A stretch of 64,000 nt of DNA. It comes from Adiantum capillus-veneris. Its lineage: Eukaryota; Streptophyta; Polypodiopsida; Polypodiales; Pteridaceae. A program made the position numbers and the translations under genes. The notes under the pieces were generated by a model that ran no database searches, had not been told where the DNA came from, and worked only from the letters and a program-made list of their open reading frames with translations. Below are positions 56,306 to 64,000 of the stretch, piece after piece (positions within the stretch are counted from its first letter, which is position 1; each line of letters begins with the position of its first letter). The DNA is taken from positions 127,385,182 through 127,449,181 of the forward strand of contig CM043967.1 of assembly GCA_014529385.2 (NCBI GenBank). The letters are read 5' to 3'.

Positions 56306-59188
56306 CTACAGTCTTTCCAAGTTGATGATGTGATCTCTCAAATGCATGTTGGGCTGTTTAAGCTGGCTTGCCATTACTCTGAGACTTTGTAGTTGCACTT
56401 CAATGGGCAAGATTGCCTTCTTACCGAATACTAGATGATACGGTGTGAATCCCAAGGATGTACGAAATGAAGTTCTGTAGGCCCATAAAGCTAGTAGTAG
56501 ATACTTATCCCAGTCTCCAGGATGATTGTTTACCTGCTTGGTAATAATTTTAGAAACCATTCCATTTACCTTTTCAACTAGGCCATTACATTGAGGGTAA
56601 TATGGTGAAGAGTGCCTCCTTGTAATGCCCAGTTTCTGCATTAATTCTCCTACCAAGTCTGCTCTGAAACCTGGCCCTCTATCAAAGATGATCTCTAAAG
56701 GTGTGCCAAACCTACAGCATATGTGCTCGTAGATAAATTTAGCTACCTCTACCGCTGTGATTCTAGTGGTGGTTGTAGCCTCTGCCCATCTAGTCATGTA
56801 GTCGACCCCCATGATAATGTAGAATTTTCCTGAGTTGGCCCTAGGTAATGGCCCAATGGCATCGATACCCCATTTTTCAAATGGGCCATATGAGAGAATA
56901 GGTGTCTGTGGTTCAGGCATAAGTGACCTAGTGCCGGCCTTTTGACACAACTTACATGTTTTGCACCAGTGGTGTACATCACGGTTGAGGCTAGGCCATA
57001 TGAAGCCTACCTGCAAGATTTTCCTACTTGTTATGTCTAGGGCAAAGTGACCACCACAAACCCCGTCGTGACAGCTAGCAATTACTCCCGTGATTTCCTG
57101 AGAGAGAGGGACCTTCCTGAGTATTTGGTCCTTACCCTTACAGTACAAACCGTCATTGATGAGTCGATACCTTGTGGCCTTCCGCGTCAGCCATTGCTTC
57201 TGTCCCTTTGTTAAATCTGATGGGCATTCCCATGTTTCCAAAAAATGCATGATGTCAGGCAAGGCATCACTTCCTTGAAATAGAGGAAGCTTTAGTTTTA
57301 TTGCTCCAACCACCACTTCCTGTAGTCTTTCACTTGCTAGGGCATCTGCTTCTTGGTTTTGAGCCCTTGGGATATGGTGTATTTGAACTTCTTCAAACTT
57401 ACCCAACAAGGTTTTTACACCACTTAAGTGAGTCCTTAAACTAGGATTCTTGCATGTCCATGCTCCATTTACTTGCCTTACCAGAAGTAGAGCATCCCCA
57501 AATACATTAAGGCGTTGTACACCTTGCGAGACGCACCATTGTAGACCCTTGGTTAGTGCTGCATACTCAGCTTCATTGTTAGAATGTGAATCTAACAATT
57601 GGCCCAACGAAAATACCTTTGTCCCTTTGTCATCAAAGACCACTATGCCTGCAGCTGCTTTGTCGGACGCTCGCTTGTAGGCTCCATCAAAGTAGAGAGA
57701 GTATGCTCCTTCTACCATCGGTGGTACTGGAGGTAATCGGGCTTCTCCTTCCTTAGATTGCTTCTCCTTCCTTTCAAAGACCTGGTAGGTCATGAGTCCC
57801 CCCAAACATGCCCTTGTCGTGCTTTCTATCTGTACCATGTAGTCAAACTCTTGCAGACGAACTAGCCATTTAGTAATTCTAGCAGACACATCCATGTGTT
57901 GTACAACATAGGGAAATATTTCATCCGTGGTTAGAATCACAAATTGCTTAGGCAGCAAATATGACCTAAACTTTGTAGTTGCAAATCTAAGAGTTAGGAC
58001 TAAGTGTTCCACATGGATGAAACCTTTCTCTCCTGCTGTCATCATTCGACTAGAGAAGTAGATTGGCCTCATGAAAGATGTCTTCGTATCCTTTTGGAGT
58101 AGCATAGCCCCCAATGAGTCATCACCAACACTTGAGGTGACATAGAATTTTTCATCCCACTTCAGTGGTGAGATAGTTGGCAGAGTGGCTAAGACCTCCT
58201 TTACCTTGTTGTAGTGATGTTCACTTTCCTCATCCCAAGTGAAAGTTGATCTTTGAGTGAGTTGTTGCAGTGGTAGAACAAGTTGTGATAGTAGATGTAT
58301 GAATCTACTTAAGTACCTCACCTTCTGTAGAAAAGAGACCAGTTGACGTGCGGTCGTTGGTGAAGGTAGGGCTATGAGTGCGGACACCTTACTTGGGTCG
58401 GCGTTGATACCTCTTGCTGAAATTTCATGGCCTAGTAGAATGACTTTACTCTCCCCAATGTGACATTTATCCACATTTAATTGCCCGCCTAGGCTCTGCA
58501 ACCTGGCCAAACCTTCAGTTACCTTTTCTAAATGTAAAATACGGGAGCTATATATACAAAAATCATCAATGAACACTCTTATGAATGTTCCAAAGAACGG
58601 TTGAAAAACATATGTAACATATCTTTGGAATGTGGCAGGTGCATTTGTGAGACCAAATGGCATAACCCTGTATGCAAAACAACCCCATGGCGTGATAAAA
58701 GTGGTTTTTAGCTGATCTTCCAAGGCTATGCGTATTTGAAAGTATCCAGAATAACCATCACAGATGGTATAGCATTCAAAACCCGTTACTTCATTTAGAA
58801 TTTCATCCAAGAAAGGGAGAGGAAAGTGGTCTCTCTTTGTAGCTGCATTTAGTGGTTTGTAGTCAACACAGACCCTCCACTTACCATTCTTTTTAGGCGT
58901 CACCACTACGGGTGACACCCATTCTGAGTTTTCTACAGGATAGATGAATCCCGCCTCCAGCAATTTCCTTACCTTGGCCAAGAGTGCCTTTTCTTGTATG
59001 ACCCCCAGTCGTCGTAGCTTTTGCACAACTGGTTTTACCCCTTCCTTCAGCTTAATATGATGTTCCACCACTGTAATGCCTGTGATTCTTTCATAGTTGT
59101 CAATGAACAGGTTAGGAAATCCCATCAACATTTGCAAAAAACTATCTTTCTCCTCAAGTGTTAATTCCGTAGACAACATACCCTTCAA
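56306..59188 (-). CDS. Element H pol: RT, RNase H, second RNase H, integrase
   Basis: This is one open frame of 960 codons without internal stops. RT includes SEWVSPVVVTPKK, TFITPWGC, NAPATFQR and the catalytic FIDD; RNase H follows (FYVTSSVGDDSLG is weak, with the usual Asp-Ala motif altered). A second RNase H domain, typical of Tat-lineage elements, has all four acidic residues: YFDGA, NNEAEY, VFGDALL and EADALAS. Integrase then has the finger (CHDGVCGGHFA, CKTCKLCQ) and the DDE core: Asp in GIDAIGP, Asp in FDRGPGF, Glu in GLVEKVN, with 35 residues between the last two. The C-terminal part ends at INLERL, followed by a frame change near 56.3 kb. The start at 59188 is the first Met of the frame. 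Confidence 0.9.
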   Translation of the reverse strand: MKGMLSTELTLEEKDSFLQMLMGFPNLFIDNYERITGITVVEHHIKLKEGVKPVVQKLRRLGVIQEKALLAKVRKLLEAGFIYPVENSEWVSPVVVTPKKNGKWRVCVDYKPLNAATKRDHFPLPFLDEILNEVTGFECYTICDGYSGYFQIRIALEDQLKTTFITPWGCFAYRVMPFGLTNAPATFQRYVTYVFQPFFGTFIRVFIDDFCIYSSRILHLEKVTEGLARLQSLGGQLNVDKCHIGESKVILLGHEISARGINADPSKVSALIALPSPTTARQLVSFLQKVRYLSRFIHLLSQLVLPLQQLTQRSTFTWDEESEHHYNKVKEVLATLPTISPLKWDEKFYVTSSVGDDSLGAMLLQKDTKTSFMRPIYFSSRMMTAGEKGFIHVEHLVLTLRFATTKFRSYLLPKQFVILTTDEIFPYVVQHMDVSARITKWLVRLQEFDYMVQIESTTRACLGGLMTYQVFERKEKQSKEGEARLPPVPPMVEGAYSLYFDGAYKRASDKAAAGIVVFDDKGTKVFSLGQLLDSHSNNEAEYAALTKGLQWCVSQGVQRLNVFGDALLLVRQVNGAWTCKNPSLRTHLSGVKTLLGKFEEVQIHHIPRAQNQEADALASERLQEVVVGAIKLKLPLFQGSDALPDIMHFLETWECPSDLTKGQKQWLTRKATRYRLINDGLYCKGKDQILRKVPLSQEITGVIASCHDGVCGGHFALDITSRKILQVGFIWPSLNRDVHHWCKTCKLCQKAGTRSLMPEPQTPILSYGPFEKWGIDAIGPLPRANSGKFYIIMGVDYMTRWAEATTTTRITAVEVAKFIYEHICCRFGTPLEIIFDRGPGFRADLVGELMQKLGITRRHSSPYYPQCNGLVEKVNGMVSKIITKQVNNHPGDWDKYLLLALWAYRTSFRTSLGFTPYHLVFGKKAILPIEVQLQSLRVMASQLKQPNMHLRDHIINLERL

Positions 59189-60071
59189 CCTACTTCCTCC
59201 TAGGCCAGGTGATTTGCTCTCTTCTTCATTGGGTTGCCCTTTTGGTTAACTTGCAAAAGTTTTTTTCTTCTTTACAAGGAGGCGTGTATACCCTCTTATA
59301 CTAGGACATAGATTAAAACTTCAAACGGTACATTGCCTTGTACCAAAGGTAGGACAAATGGTTGATCTGATGCCAGAACCTCAAAAAATCTCTCCCCACC
59401 CAGCATGGTGTCCATGACGTGCTGGTAGTGAGCCTTTAAATCCAGTATTACCTTGATTGAGCGTACACGTGTTGGTATGTGTGATCTGTCTTGAGGTAGG
59501 TTGTACTAATTCATGTGAAGCTTAGAGGTGCTTAGTCATTGTCCAAGCTTGTGGGAGAGGGTGGTGTTGTTTCCTGAAACAAACTCAGTAGATCCCTAGT
59601 TTCTCTAGTGAGAGTGTGAGCCAATGATTCCGTTATCTGTGCTGCAGCATCAGGTGCGACTTGAAAACTGACTGTGATAATTACCTCCGTGACTTGAGTT
59701 ACCCGATTCTCAAAGTAGAATAGTGTTGATTCTCTATTGTGTAGAGCTCCTTCCATTTTGTTGTTGTTGGTTGGTTGTAGGTTGCGGACATGCTTTCGAC
59801 CTTCTCCTTCTTCTTCTTGGCACTTGGCCTATGTATATCCACTGAGTTTGGCGTGTTGGTTGACTCTCCCACTGCAAATCGATTACCGTTACGCCTGGAA
59901 CTCGAGCTTCGATGGAGATGCGGAGTTCGTCTAGTTGTGCTTGGAGCTCTTCTTCTTCTGTCGTCCAATTAGCAAATCCTGCTAGCCATTCATCCATTCA
60001 CAATAGTTTAGGGGTTTTAGTCTTGTAAACTAAAGGGTTTCACGAAAAGATTCCTCAGTGGGGGAACCAAA
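59189..60071 (-). pseudogene. Element H 5' internal region: primer site, residual gag
   Basis: After the LTR, the minus strand reads TTTGGTTCCCCCACTGAGG, a candidate primer site I cannot assign to a tRNA. An ATG at 59997 starts about 87 codons (MDEWLAGFANWTTEEEELQ) with a basic Arg-rich patch; another short frame follows at 59532-59756. No capsid domain, zinc knuckle or DTGA/DGGA motif is present in the 880 bases before RT. The gag-protease part appears largely deleted. Confidence 0.6.
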
Positions 60072-61625
60072 TGACGGGAGCAAAGAAAACCCCGAACCCC
60101 GACGGCCTCTAAAACACCGGGGATCGAATGGCGCGCCTCGAGCCTGTCATGGTAAAGCAAACAGGGGGCACCACCTAGCTTCAGCGGCTAGGACGCAAAC
60201 TACACACCACCATAACAAAGTTTTCATCCAAGAGAGATGGATGCTTGGGAGTAATGATGAAAAGGAAAGGGAATGAGATCAAGTGAGAGAGAGAGAGAGA
60301 GGGTGAGGGAGGGGGTATAGCGGATTAGTACCTAGGCACCACAAAAGGATGGCGAATCTGCACACCCTTCACACATACACAAGCTCACTCCAAACACAAG
60401 ACTAGGTGGCAATTCCGCACACCTCACATGGGCAAAACATTGCAAGAAAACATACTCACAAAACCTCAAGCTTTATTTAGAGAATAAGGCGATGAAATGG
60501 GGAGCATAGGGTAGGGGAATGAGAAGGGAGAGAGTGGTAGAGCACATGGCGGATAGGTGGGAGTTGATGGCGAAGACTCGCACGAGGGTTATGGCCATCA
60601 TCCTTCATTTAGTTTCCCTTCATCTTCCATAGCCCAAGGGTGTAGAGGTCATGCTCAAGACAAGCATGGTGATTGCGGTGATGGTGATGGTGTGGCTGTG
60701 TGTGTGTGCACTAGGCACACACAGTGCATAGTGTGTTCTTTGGTGATGTTGTGTGTTTTTGTGTGATGGTGACCCCTCTTTATATAGGGGAGGAGGGGGG
60801 GGAGAAATTCTAGAATTTTAGAACTGAAGAAATCATTATCTACATAGGCCATGTGACTGTGGGCCCCACTTGTCTGGCTATGTGTATATGTGCCAGAACA
60901 GCAGTCTCATGAGAGAGAGACTAAGAGAGAGAGAGATGGGTTGATGAAAAAAAGTGAGAGGTGACATGGAGAATAAAGTAATTACAAGAGGGGAGAGAGA
61001 GGAGTGTGTTCAGAGGTGAATCTGTGTGCAGATGTGTGTGAACACAAGAAAAATCAGGTAACCACCGGGTGGGGATGGGTCTGTGGGCACCTTTTTTAGT
61101 GAAACTGAGTGTGTGTGAGTGTGGGGGAGGTTATTTAGCTACAAGACAAGAGACATGGCGCCCTTTAGAGAGAGGGGGGGGTATTTGGGTCATGGGATAT
61201 GATAGGAGAGAGAAAGGGGGGGTGGGGTATACTATTTTGGAAGATAGGGTAAGTTGCATGTGAGTTAGGGTGCATTATTGGTGAGTTAGAATGCATTATT
61301 GGTGAGAGGTGGGGTAGCTTGAGGGGAGAGAGAAAGGAGAAAGGACAAGGGGAAGAGAGAGGGGGTTGACCTTTTGAGTGGAGGAGAGGAAAAGGGACAC
61401 ACGGTGGGACAACAGTGAAGAAAAAGGAGGCAAGGTGGGGATGGGCTGCCCCGCAGGCATGAGGTGGCCTATTTTACCTTTCTCATATATTTACATAATC
61501 ATACTTTATTTTTTTCTTACTTTTTTCCAATGTCTTTTATCACTCCCTCCCTAAGAGGGGGTTTTCATGGGGTGGGGACGAGAGAAGAGGGGTATGGGAG
61601 CTTGGCTTGTGAAAAGCCCCCATCA
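60072..61625 (-). repeat. 5' LTR of element H
   Basis: This is the partner of 54359-55896. It differs by scattered substitutions, a shorter (GA)n, and a duplicated 21-base unit around GTGCATTATTGGTGAGTTAG near 61.27 kb. A TATA box on the minus strand lies at about 60780-60789. Confidence 0.9.
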
Positions 61626-62097
61626 ACGATTGTATCATCTCGGCTCGAACCAAATTCTACGATTGTGTATAAATCCGGAGGATTTCGACTGTTATCATGA
61701 AGAAGCACATGTCCAGGATTGTGCATTTCATTGTTCAACAATGAAAACACACCAGAGACTGAAACAGTTAGGGGTTTATTGGCCAACTATGTATGCTGAC
61801 ACACATGCTTATGTTGACAATTGTACTATATGTAGTGCCAAACGACCAGTGGATCACGCGACATTGTTTCAGGTAAACATTGCACCTGCATGGAGTCAAT
61901 ATATCATTGATTGCCTAACGACAAAGACGTTTCCTAAAAATATCACAAGAGCATGGAAAAGGGCTATAGAGCTGGAGGCTCGAGACTATACTTTAATTGG
62001 GAACCAACTCTATAAGCGAGGAAAGGAAAATACTCTTACAATCTGTGCAAGTGAAAGTGAATATCTGCTAATTCTAGAACACACTGTCGTACTATGA
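61626..62097 (+). pseudogene. Element G pol resumed: integrase N-terminal module, apparently repeated
   Basis: The reading frame interrupted at 54358 continues: LYHLGSNQILRLC, then an H2C2-like finger (HVQDCAFHC, YWPTMYADTHAYVDNCTICSAK). It then repeats the preceding linker type (IAPAWSQYIIDCL, RDYTLIGNQLYKRG, CASESEYLLILE) and stops at 62097, with finger-like HVHSGN after the stop. Two consecutive linker-finger modules are unlike element A, which has one. The integrase core is missing; the element is lost soon after 62.1 kb. Confidence 0.65.
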
Positions 62098-63473
62098 CAC
62101 GTACATAGTGGGAACGCATGCTACAAGATCTATCTTGTAACTTTTTAGATACATAATTATCTTTCCTATAATGTACATATGCATATTTAAGTATAATAAT
62201 AAGCCTTCTATATCATCCTATTATTTTTCTCAAGGGTAACCTATCCTTACTTTACCATCAGAAAATACTATGGGAAAAGCTCAATAGCTCCGCCTCTTTA
62301 ACTTGGGGCAAAAAGCATTGATTCTTTATTTCTACTATCTCATTATAATCTCACACCCTAGCTAGATCCTATATCTAGGGTAAACTCCAATATATATATA
62401 TATTCTATGTATTTTTTATACTTTTCTTATATTTCTTTTTAAATAGCTACTAGGAGGGAATCAAATCCTAGTGGGACACTAGGTGGCATGATTTCAAAGA
62501 TACACTTATTTTAATGCATTATTGCAAGCATGATTACAAAACTTTGTCAAGGAGCAATGTCATGCTTTCATATGGCATGAGGTGTCCTTTGGAATTAAAT
62601 GAAAGTCTAGGCTAAGGGGACCACGGGAAGACTTTTGCTGCCAGAAATGGACCCTATTTTCATGAATTTTTACACAAGGTTCGAATCCGAATTGGAAAAT
62701 GATTTTAAAATAAAAATCGTAGCTAATGAGCTGAAGTTTCTGCCCATATTTTTATTTTTGTATTTGGAGCCACGGTTGAGGAGATATGATCAAAATATTG
62801 GACCCCAGTCTGCCCACATCATGCAGGGACAACTCATTTCCAACTTTTCCAATTCCTATTCACACTGGCTCCTCTCTTCTTGTGTAAACCCTTGGGGGTT
62901 CCCTTCACCTATAAAAGGGGACCTCTTCTTCCTTGAAAAGGAACTCAAGCATTCAAGCCATTGATGAGAGGAATTCTTGAGGGAGTGAGTAGTAATGCCT
63001 AATTGTACTTAGCCATTAACATAAGCCCAAGCCTACACTTTCTCCTAGAGGGAGACTAGCCATTCTTGCAACAAGCTAACCTTGGAAGATCAACTCTAAT
63101 CAAAGAAGGTCTTGCACTTGGTGTATCAATCAAAGTGGAATTATCCACTCTTCTTCTCTCTCCATCAATAATGGTGCCGAAGGGTTTGTCAAGTAAGATG
63201 TGTTCTACATTAATGTTTTCTTGATTTCTTGTTGTTTTCTTTTTCATCTCTAATCCAACATATATATATGTATCTAATCTCATCTCCTTAAGAAAACCTA
63301 TCTCTCTTATTCTTAGCAATTCATCCTCTCTGCAAATTCTAGGTTTTCTTTTCTACAGGTACATCTCTCCCCGCAGTATCCTTATTGCCTACGGGCAAGA
63401 ATAGGGCTTGGGAGGGAAACTTCTCATCTCTTCACTTCTCTCATATCTACATTTCTCACATACTATCTCCTAA
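62098..63473 (+). promoter_or_regulatory. Non-coding LTR- or promoter-like region
   Basis: AT-rich to 62.45 kb. A TATA box, CTATAAAAGGGG, lies at about 62910-62921, followed by CTTCTTCC and a leader. A donor-like GTAAG at 63.19 kb and an acceptor-like TTTTCTTTTCTACAG ending at 63358 could bound a leader intron. ATG at 63474 follows. The layout resembles the LTR promoter of a retroelement; no second copy is in the window. Confidence 0.4.
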
Positions 63474-63692
63474 ATGAATAACCCACATGATGATCATTTC
63501 TATCGCTTTCACTCTGTACGATCTATTAGAATTAACGTATGGATTAGCCGTAAATTACACTTTCAACAACGTATAGTGTTTCTCTTTGGCCCAGAAAGGC
63601 TTAATGAAATACTTCTATCACCGGACCCCATCATACTACCTCTCATAGACTATAAAATCTCTTTTGATGTAAGCGTAGTTATCTTGCTATGA
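63474..63692 (+). CDS. Small ORF 1 of an overlapping paralogous pair, unknown function
   Basis: 72 codons from ATG at 63474 to TGA at 63690-63692. It is moderately basic, then hydrophobic. The core ISRKLHFQ, LFGPERLNEI and PIILPLIDY is matched in the next ORF by ISTKLQFQ, LFGQPRLNAI and PFILPMIRY. The DNA of the matching parts differs at many third positions while residues agree, which favours real coding. The stop overlaps the next start (ATGA). A leader with a TATA box lies upstream. I do not recognise a family; gag-like or accessory ORF of a new retroelement is one option. Confidence 0.55.
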   Translation: MNNPHDDHFYRFHSVRSIRINVWISRKLHFQQRIVFLFGPERLNEILLSPDPIILPLIDYKISFDVSVVILL

Positions 63693-63901
63693 ACCAAGAG
63701 GATTTGTACACACAATTAATCCCAATCACTAGACAAAATATATATATTATGATAAGCACAAAACTACAATTCCAAAGAACAATTCGTAGCCTATTTGGCC
63801 AACCAAGATTGAATGCCATTAACTCATCTGTTAACCCTTTCATATTACCCATGATACGATATGACCATAGCCTTGATGTTTTCATTTTTGTATTGTTTTG
63901 A
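63689..63901 (+). CDS. Small ORF 2 of an overlapping paralogous pair, unknown function
   Basis: 70 codons from ATG at 63689, which shares ATGA with the stop of ORF 1, to TGA at 63899. The order of motifs is the same as in ORF 1 (KLQFQ, SLFGQPRLN, FILPM, LDVF), with a hydrophobic end VFIFVLF. The two are diverged tandem duplicates in different frames. The overlap would allow termination-reinitiation, rare in plant mRNAs. The 99 bases after it are AT-rich with a GT/GA run and no third copy; the window ends at 64000. Confidence 0.55.
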   Translation: MNQEDLYTQLIPITRQNIYIMISTKLQFQRTIRSLFGQPRLNAINSSVNPFILPMIRYDHSLDVFIFVLF

Positions 63902-64000
63902 CATTCTCTTTTGTGTTCATTCTTTGTGTGTGTGAGTGCAAGAGAGAAAGAGTGAATCTTCTTTGATTGCACTTCTTTCCAAACCCTAGTCTTCATGGCA

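Larger units (their letters stand above)
54359..61625 (-). mobile_element. Element H: Tat-like Ty3/gypsy, LTR-flanked, inserted in element G
   Basis: Two near-identical LTRs (54359-55896, 60072-61625) flank an internal region of 4175 bases coding on the minus strand. The purine tract CAAAAGGGGAGGGCTAA (minus strand) abuts the left LTR. Flanks ACGG (54355-54358) and ACGA (61626-61629) look like a target repeat with one change, and the interrupted reading frame of G joins across it. Gag and protease are nearly absent, so the copy is probably non-autonomous although its RT-integrase frame is open. Confidence 0.85.

Noticed and set aside
54354-61630. Perfect 5-bp target duplication around element H
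   Set aside because: Only ACGG versus ACGA can be matched; a perfect 5-base repeat is not there, so it is reported as an imperfect 4-base match.

Overview
The window is repeat-dense nuclear DNA from a plant, most likely a vascular plant with a large genome. Retroelement debris fills most of it. One long PPR reading frame of PLS type is the only convincing host gene. Its style (many WNxMIAGY-like repeats, no long introns inside the repeat domain) would fit a fern or another seed-free plant, but that is inference and the sequence alone does not prove the taxon. No bacterial genes, CRISPR array, rRNA or true tRNA gene is visible.

Layout: (1) 1-9420, the 3' part of a plus-strand Ty3/gypsy element (A): zinc knuckles, protease, RT, RNase H, integrase, an unusual second retropepsin-like domain after integrase, a second polypurine tract with a TATA-box region and a small ORF, then the 3' LTR. 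It sits in a minus-strand Tat-like element (B, 9421-11581). (2) 11594-15107, a degenerate LTR element (K) with an unrecognised coiled-coil/acidic protein. (3) 15108-20306, another LTR element (L) with an unrecognised acidic protein and a long 3' LTR containing a PPR gene fragment. (4) 20307-27540, non-coding DNA, a tRNA-derived SINE, the PPR gene, and hairpin-flanked tandem repeats. (5) 27.6-32.1 kb, a minus-strand chromovirus integrase relic interrupted by a Ty1/copia element with a tiny 152-bp LTR. (6) 32.2-35.3 kb, a degenerate transposase-like locus and an isolated exon-like piece. (7) 35.6-62.1 kb, a three-level nest: Athila-like element F, interrupted by related element G, which is interrupted inside pol by the young, LTR-flanked Tat-like element H. 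(8) 62.1-64 kb, an LTR- or promoter-like stretch followed by two overlapping paralogous small ORFs.

The most interesting signals are: arrays of about 20-24 bp CGCG-centred palindromes in the untranslated leaders of elements F and G. The palindrome sequence differs between the two families but the CGCG core and the position just after the primer-binding site are shared, and nearly all core variation looks like CpG deamination. Next are the second retropepsin-like domain and WxPK repeats after the integrase of element A, and the two tandem paralogous ORFs at 63474-63901 joined by an ATGA overlap. Element F also carries an internal 4.6-kb tandem duplication whose two copies suffered different deletions.

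The retroelement genes cooperate in the standard way: gag packages RNA; protease, RT/RNase H and integrase copy and insert it. Almost every element here is broken by stops or frameshifts, so the locus is mostly a fossil record, with H the youngest layer by LTR similarity judged by eye.
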